Shown in pieces: positions 1 to 8,779 of a stretch of 64,000 nucleotides of DNA (positions are counted from its first letter, which is position 1; every line of letters begins with the position of its first letter). The notes below the pieces were generated by a model that saw only the letters and a program-made list of their open reading frames with translations, searched no databases and was not told the DNA's origin. This stretch comes from Shewanella intestini (GTDB lineage Bacteria; Pseudomonadota; Gammaproteobacteria; Enterobacterales; Shewanellaceae): the NCBI RefSeq assembly GCF_018221465.1, contig NZ_JAAIKR010000001.1:620001-684000 (forward strand). The letters are read 5' to 3'. The position numbers were made by a program, and so were the translations under genes.

Positions 1-2
1 CT

Positions 3-752
3 GCAATTGAGCCAACAACCAAGGTGATCTTTTGTGAAACCCCGGTTAATCCTCACCTTGATGTATTTGATATCCGCGCGATTGTCGCAATAGCAAAGCA
101 ATATGATCTTGTGTCTATTGTTGATAACACCTTTATGACGCCATTACTGCAACAGCCATTAGCTTTAGGCGTTGACATGGTGATTCACAGTGCAACTAAG
201 TATCTAAATGGCCACGGTGATGTCATCGCAGGCATCGTTTGCGGTAATCGCGAGCATATGACCCGCTTAAAATATGAAATATTGAAGGACTTTGGCGGGG
301 TGATTTCGCCCCACGATGCATGGTTAATTCTGCGCGGGATGAAGACCTTAGATGTGCGTTTACAACGTCACTGCGATAACGCCGAACAGCTCGCACAATA
401 TTTACAAGCCAACCAAGCGATTGCTAAGGTGTTTTATCCTGCGTTGAGCTCTCATCAGGGGCATCGGTTTATTGGCCGCCAAATGAAACGGGCTGGCGGC
501 GTATTAGCATTTGAATTAATAGGTGATTTACAGCATGCAATTGATTTTGTTAACCGTTTAACCTTACTCACTATTGCAGTGAGTCTAGGTGATGCTGAAA
601 CGCTTATCCAACATCCCGCATCGATGACACATTCGCCATATACGCCACAAGCACGCGCGGAGGCTGGCATAAGTGATAATCTGTTAAGAATTTCAGTGGG
701 ACTTGAAGATATCAACGATATTATTGCAGATATTGAGCAAGCACTGGTTTGA
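3..752 (+). CDS. Methionine gamma-lyase-like PLP enzyme, 5'-truncated
   Basis: The 3' part of a Cys/Met-metabolism PLP-dependent enzyme; the reading frame is open to the window edge, so the start lies outside. The fragment keeps the HSATKYLNGHGD motif whose Lys forms the Schiff base with PLP, and the upstream VDNTF motif whose Asp contacts the pyridine nitrogen. The C-terminal stretch AVSLGDAETLIQHPASMTHS and the following SVGLED resemble methionine gamma-lyases (which release methanethiol, ammonia and 2-oxobutyrate) more than MetB. The family-diagnostic active-site Cys would lie in the missing N-terminal part, so cystathionine gamma-synthase/lyase cannot be excluded. The protein is cytoplasmic and tetrameric by family. 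No obvious terminator follows; galU begins 220 bp downstream on the same strand. Confidence 0.8.
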   Translation, partial: AIEPTTKVIFCETPVNPHLDVFDIRAIVAIAKQYDLVSIVDNTFMTPLLQQPLALGVDMVIHSATKYLNGHGDVIAGIVCGNREHMTRLKYEILKDFGGVISPHDAWLILRGMKTLDVRLQRHCDNAEQLAQYLQANQAIAKVFYPALSSHQGHRFIGRQMKRAGGVLAFELIGDLQHAIDFVNRLTLLTIAVSLGDAETLIQHPASMTHSPYTPQARAEAGISDNLLRISVGLEDINDIIADIEQALV

Positions 753-972
753 TTAAATTCAACAACGGCCGCACAAGTTGATTAATCAACTTGTGACAAT
801 CGTGAAATTTGAAGGTTTTAATCTACCGAGATGTCAAGGAAAATAAGTAAAAAATTGAGCTAGTGATTGGTTTCTAACGCTTTTGGGTGGTGGTTATCGT
901 CACTTTTAAAATGGCTATGCTATGCTTCCTTTAATTAATATTTTGAATAAATAACAGAGTAAAGGACACGAC

Positions 973-1860
973 ATGAAAGTAGTTATTCCCGTCGCCGGAT
1001 TAGGTACAAGGATGTTACCTGCTACAAAAGCCATTCCTAAAGAGATGCTGCCATTAGTGGACAAACCGCTTATTCAATACATTGTTGATGAATGTGTGAG
1101 TGCGGGAGTGACTGAAATAGTGTTAGTAACTCATGCCAGTAAAAATGCCATTGAAAACCACTTTGATGTGTCTTATGAACTAGAAACCACCCTTGAAAAA
1201 CGGGTAAAACGGCAATTACTGCATGAAGTAAAATCTATTTGCCCTAAAAATGTCACCATCATGCATGTGCGTCAAGGTGAAGCAAAAGGGTTAGGCCATG
1301 CGGTATTGTGTGCCAAACCTTGTATTGGTGATAGTCCGTTTGCGGTGGTGTTGCCAGACGTGATATTAGACAGTTATAGCGCCGATCAACGCACTGAAAA
1401 CTTAGCGTCCATGATCAGCAGATATAAAGCCGCTCAAGCAAGTCAAATTATGGTAGCACCTGTGGCCCAAGAAGAGGTGAATAAATACGGTATTGCTGAT
1501 TGCGCGGGTGAAGATTTACTACCAGGGCATTCAACGAAAATTGTTAAAATGGTTGAAAAGCCAAAAGTGGAAGATGCGCCTTCAAATCTCGCTGTGGTAG
1601 GGCGTTATGTCTTATCGGCCAAAGTGTGGGACTTATTAGCTAAGACCATGCCCGGTGCTGGAGATGAAATTCAGCTTACAGATGCTATTGATATGCTGAT
1701 TGAATCTGATGAAGTTGAAGCCTTTAATATGACCGGAAAGTCACACGATTGTGGCGACAAAATGGGTTATATGAAAGCCTTTGTCGAATACGGACTGCAT
1801 GACCCTAAATTGGGTGATAGCTTTAAAAAAGAATTGATTGCATTGCTAGAGCAAAACTAA
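973..1860 (+). CDS. galU: UTP-glucose-1-phosphate uridylyltransferase
   Basis: A 295-residue protein of normal GalU length. It makes UDP-glucose from UTP and glucose-1-phosphate for cell-envelope polysaccharides. Visible family features are the N-terminal nucleotide-binding motif [20 protein letters not shown] (residues 6-25) followed by [13 protein letters not shown], a central VVLPDVILD segment around the metal-binding Asp, and MVEKPK and [10 protein letters not shown] further on. The ATG is preceded by AAAGGA at suitable spacing. A strong bidirectional terminator starts 31 bp after the stop. The gene appears to be transcribed alone; the next gene downstream is an antisense mnmC remnant. 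Confidence 0.96.
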   Translation: MKVVIPVAGLGTRMLPATKAIPKEMLPLVDKPLIQYIVDECVSAGVTEIVLVTHASKNAIENHFDVSYELETTLEKRVKRQLLHEVKSICPKNVTIMHVRQGEAKGLGHAVLCAKPCIGDSPFAVVLPDVILDSYSADQRTENLASMISRYKAAQASQIMVAPVAQEEVNKYGIADCAGEDLLPGHSTKIVKMVEKPKVEDAPSNLAVVGRYVLSAKVWDLLAKTMPGAGDEIQLTDAIDMLIESDEVEAFNMTGKSHDCGDKMGYMKAFVEYGLHDPKLGDSFKKELIALLEQN

Positions 1861-1891
1861 TTTGTTGAACTAACTGTGCGACTTAAATACC

Positions 1892-1925
1892 AAACCGCAG
1901 CAATATTTTTTGCTGCGGTTTTAGT
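1892..1925. terminator. Bidirectional terminator, left copy
   Basis: A 12-bp perfect stem (1892-1903 with 1910-1921, core CCGCAGCAA/TTGCTGCGG) with a 6-nt loop, A-rich on one side and T-rich on the other. It would end galU transcription on the plus strand and any minus-strand transcript from the mnmC remnant. An identical copy lies at 14702-14731 as part of the direct repeat. Confidence 0.85.
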
Positions 1926-1954
1926 TTGCTAACCCCTCTAAACGATTAAGGTTG

Positions 1955-2302
1955 CTAGATAGCTTTGCCTTTAAGCAGCTTACGCATCCACATTCTATTC
2001 GGGCTTAATAGCGTTTGTAACGTCATTCCTAAAGGTGATAATTCGCCTGTCATCATGGCGGCTAATGACTCAGCGACTAATGGTGCAGAGCTAATGCCGC
2101 GTGAACCAAATCCACCAAGGACATACAACTGTTGATAATGCGGCGCGATATTTTGTTGCCAATATTTCGGTGACTGTTGCCATTGTAGTAATTGACGTTG
2201 TTGCTGAAAACGAACGTGCATTGGCGCAACATTTGCCATGGCGCCCATCACTGGAAAATGATCGCGACTGACCATACGCACCTCAACACGGACTTGATTA
2301 TC
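1955..2302 (-). pseudogene. 3' fragment of mnmC (displaced copy)
   Basis: The minus strand encodes the last ~115 residues of an MnmC FAD-oxidoreductase domain, including GGFGSRGISSAPLVAES and the C-terminus RKLLKGKAI, with the normal stop. It has no N-terminal part: similarity to the intact gene at 14765-16921 ends at 2302. A frame can open at a GTG near 2281, but no ribosome-binding site or folded domain supports translation. The protein differs from the intact copy mainly in one cluster (PMHVRFQ here, QIQARFE there). It is interpreted as a non-functional remnant left by an insertion or duplication. Confidence 0.85.
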
Positions 2303-2637
2303 GTTTTATTGCTAAAGAATCTGGCTTAATCGAATATAAAAACAATTTATCTACTTTAATGATAGCGAATAATATATAAGGGCTGTTAACGTAAATAGCA
2401 CTTGTATAACACCGAAAAAACATTGTTTAGGCACTGCAGTTGGACAAAATGTCCTATGATGCTGAAATTAACGCCAATTGCAGTATTGCATGTTTCCCAT
2501 AAAATTATTTTTTTGAGCCTTATCTAAAGTTAATTCGTTATTGATCGCTGACTTTATTGATTTCAGTAATATATGCAGCACTAATATAAGTCTATTGCAT
2601 CTTGTGCGATAAATGTGCTGCCCATGTTGAGGGTCAA
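2303..2637 (+). promoter_or_regulatory. Leader region of uptake operon
   Basis: This 335-bp AT-rich stretch has no gene and precedes the TonB-dependent receptor, so it should hold the operon promoter and operator. Two candidate sites are visible. One is the perfect 13-bp inverted repeat GGACA-AAA-TGTCC at 2442-2454. The other is AATGATAGCGAATAATAT at 2358-2375, which keeps only part of the Fur 7-1-7 consensus. GAGGGT at 2629-2634 is the likely ribosome-binding site for the ATG at 2638. No convincing -35/-10 pair could be fixed by eye. Confidence 0.4.
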
Positions 2638-4668
2638 ATGGTTAAATTAACGAAAACAAAACTTGCTGTAATCATATATGGCGTAATGTCTTGTCACAGT
2701 GCCTTTGCGGCCGATGATGTGTTTAAACTCGGTGAAATCGTAGTATCTGACGACACAGGCGTTAAAGATATTTCAATGAACAACTCAATTTCTGCTGAAA
2801 AAATTGCCATGATTGGGGCAAAGACAGTGGCGGATGCACTTGACTATGTTCCTGGCGTGCATGTTGCTCAGTCAAGTAAAGGCGAGAAATTTATAACCAT
2901 TCAAGGTTTTGAGCAAGATAAAGTGCTTATTTTGCTTGATGGTGTGCCATATTATGAAACCAACTATGGTCAGCTCGATTTAAACCAAATTCCAGCCAAT
3001 ATCATTTCACGCATTGATGTGACTAAAGGCGCGTCGTCAGTGCTTTATGGTCCTAATGGTATGGGTGGTGTGGTCAATATTATTACTAAAAAAGGTCAAG
3101 AGGGCATAGGCGGTGAAGTCAATGCTTCTATTGGTCAAAATGGTAAAAGTCATCAATCTGCTTCAATAAGTATGGGCAAAAATGGATTTAGTTTGCTGGG
3201 TTCAGTTGAACACCAAAAACGTGATTCATACAGAATGTCTAACGATTTTGAACCTGTAGAGTCATATGTAAAAGACCACCATGGTCATCTTCCAAAACAT
3301 CTTGTTGTAGAAGATGGCGGCGATCGTAACAACTCATCTTATGAATCTACCAATGTCTGGTTACGTGGTGGTTATACCAATGAGAACTCAGAATTCTTTG
3401 CCAGTGTGTTTAATTTAGATACAGAAAGAGGACTACCTTACAATACTCGCAATAACAAGGTATTCGATGATTTCTCAAGTTTTGCAAACATTTCAGAATA
3501 TAAAGATAGTGGTATCGATTTAAGCGGTCGCCATAAAGTTAACGATTGGCTGCAATTTAGAGCTTTAGCGTATCACCATATGCATAAAGACAGTTATGAA
3601 TCATTTGATACACCAGAAAAAAACGAAAAATTGGCTGTAAGCTCATTTAACGATTACACCACTGGTGGAACTGTATTTACAGACATGACACTAGCTGATT
3701 GGAACAGTTTAAGTTTATCTGTTAGTTATAAAAATGATGTCCATAAGAAGAAAAATGTCGCTTACTTTGATTCTAGTGATTCATATCCTTACAAACGTTC
3801 AGAACTTAATACGTTAAGTTTTGCTGCTGAAAACACCATGACCTTTGGTGGTTTGAATGTGGTCGCTGGCATTGCTTATCATGACCAAACGGTTAAAGAA
3901 GATGCAAAAGATAAACTTAAAACAGGTAGAGATGGTTCTGATACATTAGATCCAATGGTTGGTGTGAGCTACATCTTCGATAATGCAGGTATGCTTTACA
4001 GTTCGATTGCCCAAAAAACCCGTTTTGCAACCTTCTCTGAAATGTATGACGATACTGGCGCAAGACATGATCTAAAACCAGAACGCAATACTAGCTATAC
4101 ATTAGGTTGGAAAAATGATTTAGATATTGATTTACTTAATAATGTCGATATCAGTGTTTTCTATCATGATGTTACTGATAGAATTGAAGAAGTTTATATT
4201 CCTGATCCCACTGATCCACACGGAAAAATTCAGCTTAACCAAAATATTGGTAAAAGTGCAATGTATGGTATTGAGTTAAGCACTTCTAGCCAACTGTCAG
4301 AAAATGTAAGTTTCTCAATGAATTATAGTTATACCCATGCCCGTAATAAGAGTGATGGCCGTGAGTCTGATTATTTCCGTGATACGCCAGAAAATTCATT
4401 AACAGGTATCTTAAATTGGTATCAACCTTGGTTAGATATGGACAGTAACCTTCGTGTGCGCTATCGCACAGATGTGTTGATTAATGTTGATGATGACGAG
4501 TGGGAATCTGAGATGTTAACTGTCGATATTGGCTTGAAAAAGAACTTTACACCTGAATTAAGCGCATATTTCAATCTTAATAACTTACTTGATGAGTCTT
4601 TCTATCAAGGCTATGGTCAGCCTAATGAAGGTCGTTCATATGAAGTTGGATTAAAATATCGTTTCTAA
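2638..4668 (+). CDS. TonB-dependent outer-membrane receptor
   Basis: A 676-residue outer-membrane gated channel for an iron complex, haem or similar ligand. The chosen ATG follows GAGGGT and yields a clean signal peptide ending in HSAFAADD; an in-frame TTG at 2602 lacks both. The mature N-terminus carries a TonB-box-like LGEIVVSDD. A plug domain follows (roughly residues 50-165) with DALDYVPGV, ILLDGVPYYE and GASSVLYGPNGMGGVVNII, then a long 22-strand-type barrel ending YEVGLKYRF with the terminal aromatic residue needed for barrel assembly. The substrate cannot be read from sequence. The binding-protein gene starts 9 bp downstream, so they are co-transcribed. Confidence 0.93.
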   Translation: MVKLTKTKLAVIIYGVMSCHSAFAADDVFKLGEIVVSDDTGVKDISMNNSISAEKIAMIGAKTVADALDYVPGVHVAQSSKGEKFITIQGFEQDKVLILLDGVPYYETNYGQLDLNQIPANIISRIDVTKGASSVLYGPNGMGGVVNIITKKGQEGIGGEVNASIGQNGKSHQSASISMGKNGFSLLGSVEHQKRDSYRMSNDFEPVESYVKDHHGHLPKHLVVEDGGDRNNSSYESTNVWLRGGYTNENSEFFASVFNLDTERGLPYNTRNNKVFDDFSSFANISEYKDSGIDLSGRHKVNDWLQFRALAYHHMHKDSYESFDTPEKNEKLAVSSFNDYTTGGTVFTDMTLADWNSLSLSVSYKNDVHKKKNVAYFDSSDSYPYKRSELNTLSFAAENTMTFGGLNVVAGIAYHDQTVKEDAKDKLKTGRDGSDTLDPMVGVSYIFDNAGMLYSSIAQKTRFATFSEMYDDTGARHDLKPERNTSYTLGWKNDLDIDLLNNVDISVFYHDVTDRIEEVYIPDPTDPHGKIQLNQNIGKSAMYGIELSTSSQLSENVSFSMNYSYTHARNKSDGRESDYFRDTPENSLTGILNWYQPWLDMDSNLRVRYRTDVLINVDDDEWESEMLTVDIGLKKNFTPELSAYFNLNNLLDESFYQGYGQPNEGRSYEVGLKYRF

Positions 4669-4677
4669 GGGGCAACA

Positions 4678-5676
4678 ATGCTAAACAGTCTTATTAAAAC
4701 TGTTGTCATTGTGCTGTGTTTATCGACAAGTGTATTGGCGAGTCCAATACACTTAGTTGATGGGCAAGGTCGCTCAGTTGTGCTGCCAAAGCCAGCTGAG
4801 CGTATTGTGACGACCTTTACCCCTGCAAACTTATTTTCATTAAGTCTTGGTCTTGCAGATAAGTTAGTTGGTGTTGGCGGCAACGTTCAGTTTTCGCCTT
4901 TTTTAGTTAAAATGCTTGAAAATCAAAAACCTGTTTTTGTTGGCAGTCGCTCAGCAGGTAATAATCTTGAGTCCATCATAGGCTTACAGCCTGATCTAGT
5001 TTTAATTCATGGTAAAAAAGATGGTTATCGCTTAGCAGATCGCTTAGCTGGGTTAGGCATACCTTGTATTGTTATGCAGCCTGAATCGTTTGCCGAAGCC
5101 GATCAAGTCCTGCAATTGATTGCTAAAGCGACGGGAACTCAAGCGAAAGCCAAGGTTATTCAAACTGAAAATGCGCGCATTAAGAAAATAATTGAATCAA
5201 GGTTAGCAGGCTTAACAAAAGCTGAGCGGATTAAAGCTTATTACGTTAATAGTTCAGATTTATATCGCACAGCCAGTAAACAAATGTTTCAACATGAGTT
5301 AATGACCTTAGCTGGAGTGGATAATGTTGCAAAAGATATTGCTGGTTTTTATCCAAAAATAAACTCTGAACAATTAATGCTTTGGCAACCTCAGCTATTA
5401 ATACGTGAAACGAATAATTCGACCAAGGTGGATGAACAATTAGCTGACACCTTAGTGTCTTCACTATCATCATTACCACAAATTCGCCTGCCTGCAGGGA
5501 GTTTTTGGGATATGCCATCACCAATGGCAACTATTGGTGCCTTATATATTGCGGCACATGCTTATCCTGAGCGTTTTAAGGATATAGACGTTGATGCTGA
5601 AACAGCCAATTACTATCGTGTTGCCTTTGGCAATGCTTGTTTGTCCCCAATGCAAGAGTCAGCAACATGTCCCTAG
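4678..5676 (+). CDS. Periplasmic binding protein of FecB/BtuF type
   Basis: A 332-residue ABC-transporter substrate-binding protein of the helical-backbone class. It begins with a signal peptide (cleavage near VLASP, residue ~22) and has the typical opening GRSVVLPKPAERIVT, followed by LVGVGG and IIGLQPDLVLIHG in the first lobe, and GVDNVAKDIAGFYPKINSEQL in the second. It should collect the ligand released by the receptor and dock on the FecCD-like permease. AAGGGG lies 6 bp before the ATG. The end overlaps the next gene by 10 bp. Cys is absent at the cleavage site, so this is a soluble protein rather than a lipoprotein. Confidence 0.9.
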   Translation: MLNSLIKTVVIVLCLSTSVLASPIHLVDGQGRSVVLPKPAERIVTTFTPANLFSLSLGLADKLVGVGGNVQFSPFLVKMLENQKPVFVGSRSAGNNLESIIGLQPDLVLIHGKKDGYRLADRLAGLGIPCIVMQPESFAEADQVLQLIAKATGTQAKAKVIQTENARIKKIIESRLAGLTKAERIKAYYVNSSDLYRTASKQMFQHELMTLAGVDNVAKDIAGFYPKINSEQLMLWQPQLLIRETNNSTKVDEQLADTLVSSLSSLPQIRLPAGSFWDMPSPMATIGALYIAAHAYPERFKDIDVDAETANYYRVAFGNACLSPMQESATCP

Positions 5677-6743
5677 CTGTTAACACCGTCAAAGCGCCAA
5701 ATATGCAAGCTAAAAAGCTTTATACAACTATCGGCTGGTTGATCATGGTGTTTATTGTCATCACCGTGGGAGTATTTGCGGGACGTTTTTCTATTTCAGT
5801 TACCGATGTGCTTAGTGCTTTTCAAAAACTGCCAAGCGTACTGTATGGCTTAATTAAAAACGGCACGGTTACAGATGAACTTAACCAAGCTGAGCGGGTG
5901 TTAATCTTAATCCGCTTTCCGCGTCTATTAACGGCACTTTTAGTTGGGGCAGGGCTTGCTGTTTCCGGTGCTGTTTATCAGGGCGTATTTCGTAATCCTT
6001 TGGTTTCACCTGATATTTTAGGTGTTGCGTCAGGTTGTATGTTTGGTGCTGCATTGGGATTACTTTTACCTGGTAGTGGCTGGTTCATGGTGCAAGCGCT
6101 GGCATTTATTTTTGGTTTGTCAGCGGCAACCGCAGCTATGTTGATGGCCAAACGCTTTGGTAGTAATAGTCTTTTACTCATGATCATGACAGGGATTATT
6201 GTTGGTTCATTATTTAGTGCAGGGCTGACGATGATGAAGGCACTCGCTGATCCATATGGTGAGCTTCCTGCAATTATATTTTGGCTTATGGGATCAATGT
6301 CTACCAGTAGTTGGAGTACGGTATTTCAATTAAGTGTTCCAGTTCTACTGGGGTATGGAGTCATTCATTCATTACGATATCGTCTCAATGTGCTCTGTCT
6401 TGGCGATCAGCAAAGCCAAAGTTTGGGCATTGAACCCGAAAAATTACGGTTAATCCTAATTATTATCAGCTCATTTATTGTCGCTTCTTGTGTGGCTACC
6501 GTAGGCCAAGTTGCGTGGATAGGTCTTGTTGTTCCTCACATGGTGCGCACTTTCACAGGCGCAAACAATATAAAATTAGTACCACTTGCAACCATTATAG
6601 GGGCGTTATTTTTACTATTAGCCGACTCTGTGGCTAGAGCAAGTCTTTCTATTGAAATTCCTATCGGCATCGTTACTTCTTTAGTCGGTGCGCCATTGTT
6701 TGCATTTTTACTCTTTCGCTTTAGACAGGGGGGTCATTACTAA
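5667..6743 (+). CDS. FecCD-family ABC transporter permease
   Basis: A 358-residue inner-membrane permease of the FecCD/BtuC family with about 10 hydrophobic segments. Landmarks are RFPRLLTALLVGAGLAVSGA (family motif near the first third), FRNPLVSPDILGV, and the cytoplasmic coupling region VGQVAWIGLVVPHMVRTF that contacts the ATPase. The ATG at 5667 overlaps the end of the binding-protein gene; a TTG at 5637 would only add a non-hydrophobic tail. It transports iron-siderophore, haem or cobalamin-type ligands by family; the exact ligand is not visible. Its stop overlaps the ATPase start by one base. Confidence 0.92.
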   Translation: MSLAVNTVKAPNMQAKKLYTTIGWLIMVFIVITVGVFAGRFSISVTDVLSAFQKLPSVLYGLIKNGTVTDELNQAERVLILIRFPRLLTALLVGAGLAVSGAVYQGVFRNPLVSPDILGVASGCMFGAALGLLLPGSGWFMVQALAFIFGLSAATAAMLMAKRFGSNSLLLMIMTGIIVGSLFSAGLTMMKALADPYGELPAIIFWLMGSMSTSSWSTVFQLSVPVLLGYGVIHSLRYRLNVLCLGDQQSQSLGIEPEKLRLILIIISSFIVASCVATVGQVAWIGLVVPHMVRTFTGANNIKLVPLATIIGALFLLLADSVARASLSIEIPIGIVTSLVGAPLFAFLLFRFRQGGHY

Positions 6744-8044
6744 TGCTATCAGTTAAAAACCTTTGTTATAGCGTTGGCACCAAACAGCTAATTAAGGATC
6801 TTAGCTTTGAGCTTCATCCGGGAGAATTTTTGGCTATTTTAGGTGCTAATGGCGCAGGTAAAACCACGCTTATGCACTGCCTCGCTGGATTAAATAAACC
6901 AGATAGTGGCGAAGTTTTGCTTGGTAAACACAATATAAAATCCATGAATCGGATTGAAATTGCCCAGCAAATGGCCTTAGTTCCTCAGCAACAAGAAACC
7001 GCTTTTGCTTTTAGCGCTTTAGAAATGGTGGTTATGGGCAAGACGCCATATTTGTCAACTTTTGATTCGCCATCAGCACAAGATATTGAAGATGCCAGAA
7101 ATGTCATGAAAATCTTGGATATTGGGGGCTTAGCAAAAAGTGATTATAACCATTTATCGGGAGGCGAGCGGCAATTAGTGTTGTTAGCGCGAGCCTTGCT
7201 GCAAAGTCAAAAGTTGCTATTGCTTGATGAGCCAACAAACCATCTTGATTATCGCAACCGCTTTCAAATTTTATCGCAAGTCAAACGCAGCTGTACTGAA
7301 TCTAATACTGCGGTCGTTGCCATTTTGCATGACCCCAATCTAGCACAAATTTATGCTGATAAAGTTTTGTTGTTGGAACATGGCAAACTGCTGGATTTTG
7401 GTTGCAAACAAGATGTCATGACGGCTGAAAATATCAGTCGTTTGTATGGTCTGCCAATTACAGCTCATCCTATTGAGCAACAACAAATGTTTATGCCGCA
7501 AAATATATTGACGAACTCAAACAGTAAAATTGCGATTGTTACTGGTGAGAGTGGTTCTGGTAAAACAACGGCAATAACTGAATTAATCCAACACTGTTTA
7601 GATATCAATATCAAACCAAAAGGCATTTTGTGCCCAGGAAAAATAAAAGATGGGCTACGTAGCAGCAGCGAGATTATTAATATTGCGACACAAGAACGCT
7701 GTGAGTTTAGTAAGCGCATCGACAAATTAGATAGTTACACAAGTACCCGCTTTACATTCACTAAAGAGGGTATGGCATTAGGTAATAAAGCACTAGCGCC
7801 TGAAGAATATACCGATGGTGATGTTTGCATTATTGATGAAATTGGGCCAATGGAACTTGGTGCCAAAGGCTTCGGCACTCTTATTGCGCCGCTGCTCGCT
7901 GTTGATAATACGCGGCATATTTGGGTGGTTCGGCCTAATTTAGTCACCCAAGTTTGCCGTCATTGGTCTCTTAATAAGCCACTTGTTATCGACTGCAGAG
8001 ATGAAGATATTCAACAAAAACTACTGAACTTTGTTACCCAATAA
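6743..8044 (+). CDS. ABC ATPase fused to THEP1-like NTPase
   Basis: This 433-residue protein has two nucleotide-binding modules. Residues 1-~240 are a complete FecE/BtuD-type ABC ATPase with Walker A GANGAGKT (34-41), Q-loop near 82, signature LSGGE (138-142), Walker B LLLLDEP (158-164) and switch His196. Residues ~261-433 form a second P-loop domain with GESGSGKT (268-275) and a Walker B of the form DEIGPMEL (365-372), which is characteristic of the THEP1 nucleoside-triphosphatase family. A stand-alone ABC subunit of this family ends near 250-270 residues, so this is a true C-terminal fusion with no frameshift. The first module should power the upstream permease; the role of the second is unknown. 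Confidence 0.9.
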   Translation: MLSVKNLCYSVGTKQLIKDLSFELHPGEFLAILGANGAGKTTLMHCLAGLNKPDSGEVLLGKHNIKSMNRIEIAQQMALVPQQQETAFAFSALEMVVMGKTPYLSTFDSPSAQDIEDARNVMKILDIGGLAKSDYNHLSGGERQLVLLARALLQSQKLLLLDEPTNHLDYRNRFQILSQVKRSCTESNTAVVAILHDPNLAQIYADKVLLLEHGKLLDFGCKQDVMTAENISRLYGLPITAHPIEQQQMFMPQNILTNSNSKIAIVTGESGSGKTTAITELIQHCLDINIKPKGILCPGKIKDGLRSSSEIINIATQERCEFSKRIDKLDSYTSTRFTFTKEGMALGNKALAPEEYTDGDVCIIDEIGPMELGAKGFGTLIAPLLAVDNTRHIWVVRPNLVTQVCRHWSLNKPLVIDCRDEDIQQKLLNFVTQ

Positions 8045-8089
8045 ACTGGGTAGTCTAATTATAAAAACTCATGAAAGCGAAATCGTGTT

Positions 8090-8779
8090 ATGGATTCAAC
8101 CCAAGTAAAAAACACTAATCCGCCAAAGCATTTTTGGCTTGGATCATTATTGATTGTGGGATTATTGTGTGCGTGTGTTTCGCAAATAATGATAATTAAC
8201 GTTAACAATGTATTATTTCAAGGTAGTAGCAACAGTATGTTTTTACTTTCATCATCACTGATGATGTTGTTAAGCCTATTACCTTTTAAAATTACTGATC
8301 AATATCAGCTCAAATTTGCCCTAATTATTTGCTTCATCGTTGCAGTATTTTTGGGTTATCAATACACATTCGATATTCCTACAAGCAATAGCGCCATGCT
8401 ATTACCGATTTGGTCGCAATTATTTTTCTTATCTCGCCCTGTTGCTGTGGGATTTGGAATCGCAGCTTGTGTCGGATACTTACTGCAATCACGCAATAAA
8501 GATTATCACTTAGATAATCATTGCCATATGTTATCTCTGCTTGCAGGTACTGCATTTTTGGTGGGAGAAGTAGCGGGTAACTTTTGGGCCTTTTTAGGCT
8601 GGGGCAAAAGTTGGGGTTGGACAGGACATTTCTATGTCTCTGCTTTGACTTATTTGTTACTTGTTTTAGTTTTTCATTTACCAAAAGCCTGGTTTAACAG
8701 TGCTAGCCGTTTAGCTTTGGGCAAAGCTGTGTTACTCGGTTTTATTTGCCTCTTGATTTTGGGGTATAAATTTTCATGA
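8090..8779 (+). CDS. CcsA-like small membrane protein
   Basis: A 229-residue protein with about six hydrophobic segments. Residues ~140-200 resemble the C-terminal half of CcsA/CcmF-type cytochrome c biogenesis proteins. A tryptophan-rich signature W166-A-F-L-G-W171-G-K-S-W175-G-W177 matches the WWD haem-handling motif, except that the usual Asp is Thr178. A His (H196, in VFHLP) sits where CcsA has a conserved periplasmic haem-ligand His. A cluster H140/H144/H146 (YHLDNHCH) precedes it. The protein is much shorter than real CcsA. Because it lies in a ligand-uptake operon, haem or metal handling at the inner membrane is inferred, not shown. It overlaps the next gene by 4 bp (ATGA). Confidence 0.7.
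   Translation: MDSTQVKNTNPPKHFWLGSLLIVGLLCACVSQIMIINVNNVLFQGSSNSMFLLSSSLMMLLSLLPFKITDQYQLKFALIICFIVAVFLGYQYTFDIPTSNSAMLLPIWSQLFFLSRPVAVGFGIAACVGYLLQSRNKDYHLDNHCHMLSLLAGTAFLVGEVAGNFWAFLGWGKSWGWTGHFYVSALTYLLLVLVFHLPKAWFNSASRLALGKAVLLGFICLLILGYKFS

Larger units (their letters stand above)
1879..2302. repeat. Left direct repeat of mnmC 3' end
   Basis: This is 424 bp matching 14689-15112 in direct orientation at a constant offset of 12,810. Base-by-base comparison shows 1879-2186 identical and 8 substitutions after that (2187, 2206, 2214, 2216, 2219, 2223, 2283, 2292). Similarity stops abruptly at both ends. The repeat contains the convergent terminator and the last ~115 codons of mnmC. The two copies bracket the 12.4-kb uptake operon, as expected for an insertion or duplication that reproduced the mnmC 3' end. 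Confidence 0.93.

Noticed and set aside
2358-2375. Fur box upstream of the TonB-dependent receptor
   Set aside because: Only one half resembles the 7-1-7 consensus; kept as a weak candidate in the leader entry, not called as a site.
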